From Beijerinckiaceae bacterium (GTDB lineage: Bacteria; Pseudomonadota; Alphaproteobacteria; Rhizobiales; Beijerinckiaceae), in the NCBI GenBank assembly GCA_030684835.1, contig JAUXWZ010000046.1, positions 1 to 64,000 on the forward strand: a stretch of DNA of 64,000 nt. Direction: 5' to 3'. The notes under the pieces were generated by a model, which ran no database searches, was not told the origin of the DNA, and saw only the letters and a program-made list of their open reading frames with translations. Both the position numbers and the translations under genes were made by a program. This document shows, piece after piece, positions 55,992 through 64,000 of the stretch (its first letter is position 1; each line of letters opens with the position of its first letter).

Positions 55992-56990
55992 CTATGGCAG
56001 CAGCACGACGCTGCCCGCATACTTCCCCGCCTCTGCATCGCGATGGGCCTGAGCCGCGTCTTCAAGCCGGTATGTCGCTGCGATATCGACGGCCAGAACG
56101 CCTGACTGCACAAGCGCAAACAACCGCTCTGCGACGGCGCGGAGCCGCGCGGCATCATTCAGAAAATAGCTCACCGCAGGACGGCAGATCGACAGAGACC
56201 CCTTCTGCGCCAGATCAATCATGTCTATCGGCGGCACATGGCCCGACGCATTTCCGTAGTTTACAAGCGTGCCGAACGGCGCGGTGCAGTCGAACGAGCG
56301 GACGAATGTATCCTTTCCAACGCCGTCAAAAACCGCGTTAACGCCCAACGGCGCGATCTTCTTCACCTCGGTGACAAAGTCGTCCTCACGATAGAGGATA
56401 GCGTGCGCCGCGCCGTTGGCGAGGGCCGCACGCGCCTTGTCTCGGTTGCCGACCGTTCCGATGACGATCGCCCCCAGATGCGCAGCCCAGCGCGTCAGGA
56501 TGGAGCCAACGCCGCTGGCCGCCGCGTGAACGAGGATGATCTGCCCGGCGCGCGGCGGAAAGATCCGCTCGATAATGCTGGCTGCGGTGGCGCCTTTCAG
56601 AAGCAGGCCGCAGGCGACGCGATCCGACACGCCCTCGGGGATAGCAATCAGCCGATCAGCCGGCACATTGCGCTCCTGCGCGTAAGCGCCGGTGTTGCGG
56701 TAAAATGGCCCATGCATTCCCGCGTAAGCAACACGATCTCCCGCACGCCAGTCCGCCACGCCTTCGCCAACGCTGTCGATAACGCCTGCCGCTTCGTTGC
56801 CTGGAATAAGCGGCATCGGCGCCGGCTCTTCCTGATAAAACCCGCCGCGCCTGACGTTGATGTCGGAGAAGTTGAGCGCAATCGCGGTGTGGCGCACGCG
56901 CACTTCACCGGGGCCTGGACTTGCGATCTCCACGTCGTCCGCGACCAGCGCCTCGGGACCGCCGTGCGCATGGATGCGAATAGCCTTCAT
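55992..56990 (-). CDS. Quinone oxidoreductase / medium-chain reductase
   Basis: A 332-residue NADPH-dependent, zinc-lacking member of the MDR family (QOR type). It starts MKAIRIHAHGGPEAL and has the quinone-reductase signature GNEAAGVID, the AASGVGS nucleotide motif in HAAASGVGSILTRWA, and VFDGVGKDTF. The cysteine cluster of zinc alcohol dehydrogenases is missing. RBS GGAGG precedes the ATG. Its physiological electron acceptor is unknown. Confidence 0.9.
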   Translation of the reverse strand: MKAIRIHAHGGPEALVADDVEIASPGPGEVRVRHTAIALNFSDINVRRGGFYQEEPAPMPLIPGNEAAGVIDSVGEGVADWRAGDRVAYAGMHGPFYRNTGAYAQERNVPADRLIAIPEGVSDRVACGLLLKGATAASIIERIFPPRAGQIILVHAAASGVGSILTRWAAHLGAIVIGTVGNRDKARAALANGAAHAILYREDDFVTEVKKIAPLGVNAVFDGVGKDTFVRSFDCTAPFGTLVNYGNASGHVPPIDMIDLAQKGSLSICRPAVSYFLNDAARLRAVAERLFALVQSGVLAVDIAATYRLEDAAQAHRDAEAGKYAGSVVLLP

Positions 56991-57006
56991 GCCCCCTCCT
57001 CCCGCA

Positions 57007-57390
57007 CTATTTCAGCTTTGCCTGCTCCTTGGGGTCGAACCCATAGTCGAACGTCAGCTCCTCGCCTTTCGCTATGTCGGTCAAGGCGCGAAACCAGACG
57101 CCGCGACGGTAAAGAACCGCCTCCAGGTTCGGCTTCTTCGAATGATTGATATAGACTGACTCGTTCCCTCCGATCAGACCGTCGATGTAATGCGTTTCGG
57201 CGTCAAACAACGCGGTATACCCGATGGAGTGATAGAAGCGGTCGCGTCGGCGCCCTTCGCGACGGTCAATTTTCTCGCCGGTGTACTTCATGACCCAGGT
57301 GTCGCAAGCAATTCGCTGTCCCGCGAAAAGCCCGCGCCCCTGAATGCGCGAACGAGCAACGACAACCTTGATAATCTTTTGAGGTGGCAA
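57007..57390 (-). CDS. SET domain-containing protein
   Basis: A 127-residue stand-alone SET fold, a lysine methyltransferase domain. N-terminal SET strand: RSRIQGRGLFAG. The SAM-site motif is YINHSKKPN (N-H-S), and the catalytic-Tyr segment is ELTFDYGFD. No pre-SET or post-SET cysteines are present, as usual for bacterial stand-alone forms. Substrates of such proteins are mostly unknown. It lies 16 bp upstream of the quinone reductase on the same strand, so they may be co-transcribed. Confidence 0.85.
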   Translation of the reverse strand: MPPQKIIKVVVARSRIQGRGLFAGQRIACDTWVMKYTGEKIDRREGRRRDRFYHSIGYTALFDAETHYIDGLIGGNESVYINHSKKPNLEAVLYRRGVWFRALTDIAKGEELTFDYGFDPKEQAKLK

Positions 57391-57456
57391 AGCGTCTGGC
57401 CTTTATGACAAGACCGCTGCTACCGCCTGCGGCTCACGGACGCAAGCCATTAACGC

Positions 57457-57843
57457 CTAACGGCTGGAAACCTTGTTCCATGAAACCGAACGGCAGAGTA
57501 GACCGCCCAGCACGCATCCGCTGGTCGTCATTGCGTTTTCCGAATAGGTGATCTTGCTCGAAAATCGCAAGTTGCGCTTCGGATCAAAGGCTGAGCCTTC
57601 CATCTGGCCCGGTTTGACGGGCTTGACGTTGAGCACGAGTCGATCGCCGACCTTCTCGTCACCAGGATTTTTCACCCATACATTGATTGCGCAAAATGCA
57701 TCGCCGCACCTTTGGACGCGGACCTGCGCTAATCCGTCGCCGCGCATCCATGTTCCGGAGGTGATGTCCGCCTGCGCAACAGCCATCCCGGGCGCGAATA
57801 GAGCGACGCCTGAAACTGCGGCAGCAAGAAAGCTTACCTTCAT
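57457..57843 (-). CDS. DUF2147-type exported protein
   Basis: A 128-residue periplasmic protein with a Sec signal peptide (1-~24, MAVAQA). The mature domain begins TSGTWMRGDGLAQVRVQRC, then FCAINVWVKNP and FDPKRNLRFSSKITYSENAMTTSGCVLGGLLC (in parts), resembling the calycin-like DUF2147 family. It has four cysteines. ATG at 57843 follows GAGAGGGG; the ORF opens at 57855. Function unknown. Confidence 0.78.
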   Translation of the reverse strand: MKVSFLAAAVSGVALFAPGMAVAQADITSGTWMRGDGLAQVRVQRCGDAFCAINVWVKNPGDEKVGDRLVLNVKPVKPGQMEGSAFDPKRNLRFSSKITYSENAMTTSGCVLGGLLCRSVSWNKVSSR

Positions 57844-58141
57844 GGCCCCTCTCATTCGTTGCAGGTTGCGATCCTGCTTTATACGGCGTGCCTGTGGAGC
57901 GGATCACTGACACCGTAATTTTAGCTTGGCTGAAGCCAGATACAATGCCGCCGCATGAAACATAAACAGCCCTGCGCAAGGTCACTGCGGACATCGCACT
58001 GGGGATGAAACTTTTAACGATGATGCGAAATTGTAAGCTTCACAAAGTCTTGGCCGCTATTTCGCCGGATATCGCTCGCTAAGAATGCAGCGCGCGTATC
58101 GGAGGCCTGCGCAATCCGCTGGCGCTCTTGGAGGAACATCT

Positions 58142-58552
58142 GTGAAAACAATTTATGCCCTTGGCTTTGCTGCGGCCGCCGCTCTGCCGCTCGCGGGCTG
58201 CTACACACCAGAGGACCGCGCCGTGGGCGGCGCATTCCTTGGTGGCGCAACGGGCGCCGTCATCGGCGCTGCAGCGACGGGCCGGCGCAGCGGCGCTGCC
58301 GCTGGCGCGGTCATCGGCGCTGCAAGCGGCGCCATCATCGGGGGCTCATCCCGGCCAGCTTACGCGGACCCGTATTATTATCCGGCCCCCGAACCCGTTT
58401 ACGTGCAGCCGCGGGGCTACGCCGGGGCCCGTGTGTATGGGGCCCCCAGAGTCTACGCCGCGCCAGCGCCGCGCTGCTGGATGGAGCGCCAGCCGGTGGC
58501 AGATCGGTGGGGTCGCATTGTCGCCTATCAACGTGTGCGCGTCTGCGGCTGA
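58142..58552 (+). CDS. Glycine-zipper lipoprotein
   Basis: A 136-residue envelope lipoprotein. The signal peptide ends in the lipobox LAGC (Cys19). A glycine-zipper region follows (about 28-70, GGAFLGGATGAVIGAA and GAAAGAVIGAASGAIIGG), then a Tyr/Pro-rich tail with PYYYPAPEPVYVQPRGY and RCWMERQPV. The start is GTG with GGAGG 7 bases upstream. Similar proteins are abundant in Rhizobiales and probably insert into or cross the outer membrane; the exact role is unknown. Confidence 0.85.
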   Translation: MKTIYALGFAAAAALPLAGCYTPEDRAVGGAFLGGATGAVIGAAATGRRSGAAAGAVIGAASGAIIGGSSRPAYADPYYYPAPEPVYVQPRGYAGARVYGAPRVYAAPAPRCWMERQPVADRWGRIVAYQRVRVCG

Positions 58553-58581
58553 CGCCAAGACCAAGCAAAATGCAAATCATC

Positions 58582-58610
58582 GTGCGCGCCCAAGGGCGCG
58601 CACTTGTTTT
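58582..58610 (+). terminator. Rho-independent terminator after the glycine-zipper gene
   Basis: GTGCGCGCCC and GGGCGCGCAC form a perfect 10-bp hairpin around AA, followed by TTGTTTT, 29 bp after the stop codon. Confidence 0.85.
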
Positions 58611-58794
58611 CTGGCCCTGATCTTGTGCGACGGCGCCCATGGAACAGCCCATCATAGCGCCATGCCCGCAGGACAGCCCCGTTCCAGGCCGCCAAGCCGT
58701 CAACGGCGACGCCAAGGCTTGCCAGCATGATCCTGCGCTTTATGATCCGGTTGCCGGCTCACGGAGAACGTGCCCCAGGCGCACGGAAAGCAGG

Positions 58795-59361
58795 ATGACC
58801 ATCAAAGCTCCCATCAATGGGCGCCTCGTCGCAGGCGGCGTTGCGGCCGCTGTCGCGGTATGGGCTGGCGCGTTTCTGCTCCCTGCCCCCCGCACGCCTG
58901 CCGTGACTGTTTCAGGTCCAGGCATTGCGCTCGCCGCCCCTCCCGTAGACCCCGCGGTATTCGGCGCGCTGCAGATGAGCATGGCGCCCCCTCCGCCCGC
59001 GCCGCGCGTCTCCATCCTCGACGCTGCCGGTCGCGTTCCGTTGACGTCGATTTCGCTTGCATCAACGCCGCTCCAGTCCATCGGCGCGACGTTTGCGGAA
59101 CCTGTCGCTGGGACGGGATTGCCGGAGCTTGGCGGCGCGTCCGCGCTCGACGGGCCAGCGGACGCCGGGCTCGACAGCCCGGTGGCCAGATCCGGCGAAG
59201 CCGACACGGCCAACCTGTACCCACCGCCGCCTCGCGGAAAAATCATCGCAATCGACGCGTCGGAGGGGACGAAAATCGACCCCCTGCGTCAGCGCAATTG
59301 GGATCTGAACGCCGTTCAGGTCATCCCGCCTATGCCATCGAGCGCCCCGCCCAAGCGCTGA
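58795..59361 (+). CDS. Exported/anchored proline-rich hypothetical protein
   Basis: A 188-residue protein with one N-terminal hydrophobic segment (about 10-28, LVAGGVAAAVAVWAGAFLL), then a Pro/Ala/Ser-rich low-complexity body. A short distinct stretch near the C-terminus (GKIIAIDASEGTKIDPLRQRNWDLN) may be folded. I recognise no family. ATG at 58795 is preceded by GGAA; the frame is open from 58639. Coding status rests on the signal segment and the position before a conserved gene. Confidence 0.55.
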   Translation: MTIKAPINGRLVAGGVAAAVAVWAGAFLLPAPRTPAVTVSGPGIALAAPPVDPAVFGALQMSMAPPPPAPRVSILDAAGRVPLTSISLASTPLQSIGATFAEPVAGTGLPELGGASALDGPADAGLDSPVARSGEADTANLYPPPPRGKIIAIDASEGTKIDPLRQRNWDLNAVQVIPPMPSSAPPKR

Positions 59362-59386
59362 GGCGCGCAGCCCTGTGGATACTTTC

Positions 59387-60982
59387 ATGAAGCTTTCATT
59401 CCACGGCGCGTGCCGCTCGGTCACCGGTTCCTGCTTTCTCGTCGAGACGCAACGCACACGCGTTCTCGTGGACTGCGGCATGGTGCAGGGTTCGAAAACG
59501 GAGAAGGAGCTTAACTATCGCGCCTTTCCGTTTGATCCCCATCGCATCGACAGCGTTGTTCTCACGCACGCGCACATCGACCACAGCGGTCTGCTGCCCA
59601 AGCTCACAAAACTTGGCTTCGATGGACCCATCTACGCAACACGCGCAACAACTGATCTGTGTTCAATCATGCTGCAGGACTCGGCGCGCATTCAGGAAAG
59701 CGAAGTCGCGCAACTGAACGCCAGAAATGCGCGGCGCGGCGTCAACAAGGACGTTGAGCCTATTTACACCGTGGATGATGCGCAGATATGCCTCACGCAG
59801 TTTCGACCCAGCGCGTACAACGCATGGACGCAAATCGCCGAGGACGTCCGCATCCGCTTCTGGAACGCTGGTCATTTGCTCGGCTCGGCCTCCGTCGAAA
59901 TGGAAGCGCAAGACGGCGAGCAAGACGGCGAGAGCGTCACCCGCCTCCTGTTTTCCGGCGATATCGGACCCGACGGCAAACTGCTCCAGCATGATCCCGA
60001 CGGACCGGCCGGCGTCGATCACGTGGTGTGCGAGGCAACCTACGGGGACACAGAGCGCCCTGCGATGACAGACGCCGGGCGCCGCGCCCTTTTGCTTGAA
60101 GAGGTGACGACGGCCGCAGGCAAAGGCGGCGCGTTGCTTATCCCCTCCTTCGCTGTCGAGCGCACGCAGGAATTGCTGACCGACCTCGTCTCGCTCATCA
60201 CAGCGCGCGATATGCCGGCATTCCCCATTTTCATCGATTCCCCGATGGCCGATAAGGCGAGCGATGTGTTCGCCGCGCACGCCAGCGAACTCGACAATGG
60301 GCGCGCGCTCACACAGGCGATGACGTTCCATTCCGTTCGCTTTACGCCCGGCGTGGAGCAAAGCAAGGCGATCAACCGCCTGCGCGGATTTCATGTCGTC
60401 ATCGCCGCAAGCGGCATGTGCGAAGCAGGCCGCATCCGGCATCACCTCAAGCAATGGCTTTGGCGGCGTGACGCGACTGTGCTGCTGGTCGGCTTTCAGG
60501 CGCAAGGAACGCTCGGGCGAATTCTTCTAGAAGGCGCGCGGCGCGTGCGCATCATGGGCGAAGAAATCGACGTGCGCGCCAGCATCCGCCGACTCGATAT
60601 ATATTCAGGCCACGCGGACGGCCCTGCACTGGAAAGATGGATAGATGAACGTGCGCCCGTGACGGGAAACGTGTTCCTCGTTCATGGAGAGGAACGCGCC
60701 ATGGCGGGCCTGCAGGCGCGCATCGCCAAAAGCTTCGCGCCCGAAAACATCATTTCGCCTGCGCTCGACGAAGCGTGGACGCTGGAAGGCGGCGCGGCCA
60801 GGATCGCGGAAGGCGGCCCCCCGCCACGACTGTCGCCCGAGAGCCTTGGGCGTGTCGATTGGCACAACGACCTGTCGAAGCTTATTCTCGACATCAACGA
60901 CGCGATCCGCGCCGAAGCAGACGAACGCAATCGCGCGAAGCTTGTCCGCAAATTACGGCGTGTGCTTGAGGAGGAAACATGA
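59387..60982 (+). CDS. Beta-CASP metallo-beta-lactamase-fold RNase-like protein
   Basis: A 531-residue metallo-hydrolase with an RNA-specificity (CPSF73/YSH1-like) architecture. The MBL motif THAHIDHSGLLP gives H-x-H-x-D-H, and SGDIGPDG supplies the second-site Asp. Beta-CASP motifs follow: LIPSFAVERTQELL, FIDSPMADKAS, ASGMCEAGRIRHHL, and the terminal YSGHAD plus FLVHGEERAM. Predicted endo/exoribonuclease. The start MKLSFHGACRSVTGSC is at 59387; GTG 59375 is an alternative with no better ribosome site. Confidence 0.9.
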   Translation: MKLSFHGACRSVTGSCFLVETQRTRVLVDCGMVQGSKTEKELNYRAFPFDPHRIDSVVLTHAHIDHSGLLPKLTKLGFDGPIYATRATTDLCSIMLQDSARIQESEVAQLNARNARRGVNKDVEPIYTVDDAQICLTQFRPSAYNAWTQIAEDVRIRFWNAGHLLGSASVEMEAQDGEQDGESVTRLLFSGDIGPDGKLLQHDPDGPAGVDHVVCEATYGDTERPAMTDAGRRALLLEEVTTAAGKGGALLIPSFAVERTQELLTDLVSLITARDMPAFPIFIDSPMADKASDVFAAHASELDNGRALTQAMTFHSVRFTPGVEQSKAINRLRGFHVVIAASGMCEAGRIRHHLKQWLWRRDATVLLVGFQAQGTLGRILLEGARRVRIMGEEIDVRASIRRLDIYSGHADGPALERWIDERAPVTGNVFLVHGEERAMAGLQARIAKSFAPENIISPALDEAWTLEGGAARIAEGGPPPRLSPESLGRVDWHNDLSKLILDINDAIRAEADERNRAKLVRKLRRVLEEET

Positions 60983-61010
60983 CTCCCAGGGGCAGATCAA
61001 GCGCCGAACA

Positions 61011-61256
61011 TTAAGCGGCTTCGCGGAGCCGTGCGTCCGCGGGCGCACGAGCGAGCGCAGCGCGGGCCTCGCATAGCGCATCGAAAAGTTCGCGCAGCCC
61101 AATCGCCTGCGCAGCGGCCAGCGCAAGCGCCGTGTCATGATCAATCACGAATTCTCCGTCATCGATAGCGCAGTAATCAGCTTCGCCGCGCCGAAGGGCT
61201 ATCGCCAACGCAATGCGCTCCACAGCAGATTCGTAGAGTTGATCGGACGTCTTCAT
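61011..61256 (-). CDS. Small helical hypothetical protein
   Basis: An 81-residue, alanine- and leucine-rich, probably all-helical cytoplasmic protein (MKTSDQLYESAVERIALAI at the start). GGGAG lies 9 bases before ATG. I recognise no family. It converges on the beta-CASP gene with 28 bp between stops and is downstream of nothing obvious. Confidence 0.55.
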   Translation of the reverse strand: MKTSDQLYESAVERIALAIALRRGEADYCAIDDGEFVIDHDTALALAAAQAIGLRELFDALCEARAALARAPADARLREAA

Positions 61257-61398
61257 AAGATGTGTCTCCCTGTCCCAAGTACAGGCATAGGAATTGCGGC
61301 GGGCAGAAATATGTTCTCTCTTGGCCGATATGAAGATCGCACGCCAGCGTCAGCGTGAACTTGTCTTGAAGGGACGCGGGGTCAGCATCTCGATACGG

Positions 61399-62910
61399 CT
61401 ATTTTACCAGGATACGCCCCTCGGGCTTTGCGCGAATTTGGCTCAGTCGCCGCGCGTGAACCATCACATCATTGGCGATGAGCTGCGCATCCTCGACGCG
61501 AGTGCGCAGTGTTTCGTTGTTGAACTCGGTATAGCCATCACCGCCGCGCAAGAAGAAATCAGACGCCGCGACGCTGTAATAGGTCTTCTCATCTAGCGGC
61601 TTGCCGCCGATGGTGATCGACGCCACCCGTTCGCCGCTTTTGCGCGATGTGTCGACAATAACCTGCGCGCCCGAAATATGCAGGAAATGACCAGCGGGAC
61701 GCGGGAGATCCGCATACCCGTGCTCGAATGTTGTTCGCAATTGCGCGCCAGTCAGGCGAAACATGAGCGTCGCATTGCCGAATGGAAGCTCGGACAGAAC
61801 ATGGCGTCGCGTCAGCCGGGCGCCCGCCTCATAGCGCGCGCCACCCCGGATGCCCCCGCCATTCATGATTCCGATATCCGCGTGCGCCGCAGAACGTATC
61901 GCGTCGGCGATCAAATTGCCCCATGCCGCCTCGCCGCCGCGCACGACGGCGCTTCGGCTGTCGAGCGGTTCGCCCAACGTCGCAAGCTCGACATCGAGCT
62001 CCTGGCTGAGAAGCCCTTCGTAATAAGCGACACGCTCGGCGACAGCCGGATCGGGCGTCACGTCGGCCGTGTCGATAACGCGCACGCGCGGGTTCCAGAC
62101 GAGCCGTTCGTCGGCCTTTGGCTTTTGCCCCAGTACGACATCGAGCGCGATGACGTAGGTTCCATCTTCGCCGCCCTCAATGAGCACCGAGCGGCGATTA
62201 TAAATGTAGCGAAAGTCATGGTCGTCGCCGCTCAAAATGACGTCGGCGATTCCAAGATCATACAGGCGGGTGTCGATGTTGCGATCCGCATGCACAACGG
62301 CAACGATCATGTCAGCGCCCTGCGCGCGAAGTTCTTTCGCACGCTCCTCCAGCGTTTCCTGCACAGGCGCGATGCGCAAATCGCCGGGGTTGCTCTTCTC
62401 GTGCGAGTCCTGCGCAGTAAGTCCGATGATCGCAATTCGGACGCCGCCTTGATCGATGATCATCTCGTCGCGATGACCGGGCAGCACACGTCCGTCCGCC
62501 CCGCGCAAGTTGGCGGCGAAAACGGGGAACTTGGCTTCACCCATGCGCTTGAGATAAGTCTCCTTGCCAAAATCGTATTCATGATTGCCGGGCACGAACA
62601 TGTCGAAGCCCATGCGGTTCATGATGTCGATGACGTGTTCGCCGGAATCGAACGCACACATCAGGCAGGGCGACAACGCGTCGCCGGCGTGAACGACCAG
62701 CACAGTGCCGCCCCGCGCACGCTCCTGATTGATGGCGCCGGCAATGCGCGCGTAGCCGCCGCGACCGTTCACCGCGTTCATCTTGTAAACATCGCTCACC
62801 ACGACGAACGTGACGCGATTCTCAGCCGGCTTGTCCTGCGCGGACGCGGCCAATGAGACAATGAAACAGGCGAAAACAGACGTGACTAGCCGCGCAATGG
62901 AAAGACGCAT
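61399..62910 (-). CDS. 5'-nucleotidase/metallophosphatase-like exported protein with altered metal ligands
   Basis: A 503-residue periplasmic protein with a Sec signal peptide (1-~24, AASAQD). The calcineurin-like domain has GD77ALSP, N109-H110 (PGNHEYDFG) and H207 (VVHADRN), but the first motif reads SD40VY42 instead of D-x-H, and the last reads G228-D-D-H231 where G-H-x-H is expected. The C-terminal 5'-nucleotidase domain is intact (GNLIADAIR, MNGGGIRGG, LPFGNATLMFRLTG, FFLRGGDGYTEF). Activity on nucleotides is therefore uncertain. Confidence 0.87.
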   Translation of the reverse strand: MRLSIARLVTSVFACFIVSLAASAQDKPAENRVTFVVVSDVYKMNAVNGRGGYARIAGAINQERARGGTVLVVHAGDALSPCLMCAFDSGEHVIDIMNRMGFDMFVPGNHEYDFGKETYLKRMGEAKFPVFAANLRGADGRVLPGHRDEMIIDQGGVRIAIIGLTAQDSHEKSNPGDLRIAPVQETLEERAKELRAQGADMIVAVVHADRNIDTRLYDLGIADVILSGDDHDFRYIYNRRSVLIEGGEDGTYVIALDVVLGQKPKADERLVWNPRVRVIDTADVTPDPAVAERVAYYEGLLSQELDVELATLGEPLDSRSAVVRGGEAAWGNLIADAIRSAAHADIGIMNGGGIRGGARYEAGARLTRRHVLSELPFGNATLMFRLTGAQLRTTFEHGYADLPRPAGHFLHISGAQVIVDTSRKSGERVASITIGGKPLDEKTYYSVAASDFFLRGGDGYTEFNNETLRTRVEDAQLIANDVMVHARRLSQIRAKPEGRILVK

Positions 62911-63016
62911 TTATCAGGGCTCGCAATAAAGTTCGATACGGCGACCCTACCGCGCTTTCGCGAACCGCGCATAGCCATTCACTAAGCCTTACAAGCCTTT
63001 ATTTCCGGGGCGCTCA

Positions 63017-64000
63017 TCATTCATGCAAACCCGGCGCTTCGTGGCCCGTGCGCTCGACATATTCAGTGTAGCCGCCGCCGTATTGGTGGATGCCGTCCGG
63101 CGTCAGCTCCAGCAGCCTGTTGGACAGCGCCGCGAGGAAGCGGCGATCATGGGACACGAAAAGCATTGAGCCTTCATATTGCGCCAGCGCATTGATCAGC
63201 ATTTCCTTGGTCGCCATATCAAGGTGGTTGGTTGGCTCGTCCAGCACGAGGAAGTTTGGCGGATCGTAAAGCATTTTCGCCATCACGAGACGCGCCTTCT
63301 CGCCGCCCGAAAGTACGCGACAGCGCTTTTCGACATCGTCGCCCGAAAAGCCGAAACAGCCTGCGAGCGTGCGCAACGATCCCTGTCCGGCCTGCGGAAA
63401 GGAAGCTTCCAGCGATTGAAAGATCGTCTCCTCACCGTCGAGGAGATCCATCGCATGTTGCGCAAAATAACCCATTTTCACGCTGCCGCCGACCGCGACT
63501 GAACCTTCATCCGGCGCGGCGCCGCCGGCAATCAGCTTGAGAAGCGTTGACTTGCCCGCGCCGTTGACCCCCATCACGCACCACCGCTCGCGGCGGCGGA
63601 TGGAAAAGTCGAGGCCCTCATAAATCACGCGCGAGCCATAACGCTTATGCACGTTCTTCAGCGTCGCGACATCCTCGCCTGAACGCTGCGGAACTGGAAA
63701 ATCAAAAAGCACGCTCTGGCGCCGGCGCGGCGGCTCGACCCGCTCGATCTTTTCAAGCTTTTTGACGCGGCTCTGCACCTGCGCGGCATGAGACGCGCGC
63801 GCCTTGAAACGCTCGATGAATTTGATCTCCTTCGACAACATCGCCTGCTGGCGCTCGAACTGCGCCTGCTGCTGCTTTTCCGAAAGCGCGCGCTGCTGTT
63901 CGTAGAATTCATAGTCGCCCGAATAGGTGGTCAGCGAGCCAGCATCGATCTCGACGATCTTGCCCACGATCCGGTTCATGAACTCGCGATCATGCGAGGT
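63017..64000 (-). CDS. ABC-F family ATPase (partial, 5' end outside window)
   Basis: C-terminal ~327 residues of a soluble, twin-ATPase ABC-F protein, a class acting on ribosomes. The coding frame continues past 64000 (TSHDREFMN is the end of the first ATPase cassette), so the true start is outside. Visible: the coiled linker (FYEQQRALSEKQQQAQ), then the second cassette with Walker A GVNGAGKST, signature LSGGEKAR and Walker B FLVLDEPTNHLD, and the switch SHDRRFLA. Subtype (Uup/EttA/YbiT-like) cannot be fixed from this part. Confidence 0.92.
   Translation of the reverse strand, partial: TSHDREFMNRIVGKIVEIDAGSLTTYSGDYEFYEQQRALSEKQQQAQFERQQAMLSKEIKFIERFKARASHAAQVQSRVKKLEKIERVEPPRRRQSVLFDFPVPQRSGEDVATLKNVHKRYGSRVIYEGLDFSIRRRERWCVMGVNGAGKSTLLKLIAGGAAPDEGSVAVGGSVKMGYFAQHAMDLLDGEETIFQSLEASFPQAGQGSLRTLAGCFGFSGDDVEKRCRVLSGGEKARLVMAKMLYDPPNFLVLDEPTNHLDMATKEMLINALAQYEGSMLFVSHDRRFLAALSNRLLELTPDGIHQYGGGYTEYVERTGHEAPGLHE

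Noticed and set aside
61294-61596. 100-residue open frame on the plus strand
   Set aside because: It overlaps the 3' end of the 5'-nucleotidase-like gene antisense and has no Shine-Dalgarno sequence or motif.

Overview
The window is GC-rich (about 60-65% by eye) chromosomal DNA from an alphaproteobacterium, most likely of the Rhizobiales/Hyphomicrobiales. This rests on gene content and control sites: an MbfA-type ferritin-like iron exporter preceded by a perfect Irr-type ICE box, an Omp25/31-like outer-membrane protein with a CtrA-type TTAA-N7-TTAA box upstream, an EcfG-type GGAAC-N17-CGTT promoter, RpoH, DUF2852 and DUF1285 proteins, and several orphan TctC/Bug binding proteins. I cannot name the genus. 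I saw no rRNA or tRNA gene, CRISPR array, phage or insertion sequence.

Layout. 1-1.7 kb: oxygenase and beta subunit of an aromatic-ring hydroxylating dioxygenase (the beta gene runs off the left edge). 1.9-4.5 kb: DUF1285, CoA-pyrophosphatase-like Nudix and CCA tRNA nucleotidyltransferase as one minus-strand operon, divergent from a MoxR / DUF58 / BatA-DUF4159 / vWA-GATase-like membrane module (4.8-11.7 kb). 11.7-14.8 kb: GNAT acetyltransferase, Nudix, mbfA and a low-GC orphan gene followed by a REP-like palindrome. 14.9-24.7 kb: a metabolic stretch with a 3-hydroxyisobutyrate-dehydrogenase-like enzyme, two TctC/Bug proteins, a metallophosphoesterase and a 1210-residue 5-oxoprolinase, ending in an extensin-like lipoprotein. 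24.8-32.7 kb: envelope and regulatory genes (DUF2852, receiver protein, TetR, Tim44-like, EF-G-like GTPase, outer-membrane barrel, BON-LysM protein, cold-shock protein). 32.9-41.0 kb: RlmJ, RNase T2 and partner, PrfC, and an RND efflux pump with its adaptor.

41.4-45.6 kb is the most interesting block: circularly permuted ATP-grasp, alpha-E, a transglutaminase-like protein and Anbu (a proteasome-like peptidase). This neighbourhood is known, but its biochemical role is unresolved. Here the transglutaminase-like member appears to have lost its catalytic cysteine and gained a charged linker. Next comes thiC behind a clear TPP riboswitch whose leader contains an anti-Shine-Dalgarno strand, a competing strand and a 25-bp-period tandem duplication.

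47.8-64 kb: orphan TRAP binding protein, shikimate dehydrogenase paralogue, PurA, a membrane-anchored low-complexity protein, RpoH, an EcfG-promoter-driven small hydrophilic protein, an orphan NMT1-type binding protein, a quinone oxidoreductase, a SET-domain protein, small envelope proteins, a beta-CASP metallo-hydrolase, a 5'-nucleotidase-like protein with altered metal ligands, and an ABC-F ATPase cut by the right edge.

Start codons were chosen from Shine-Dalgarno spacing and family N-termini; several differ from the longest ORF. Family calls come from motif recognition by eye, not from a database search.
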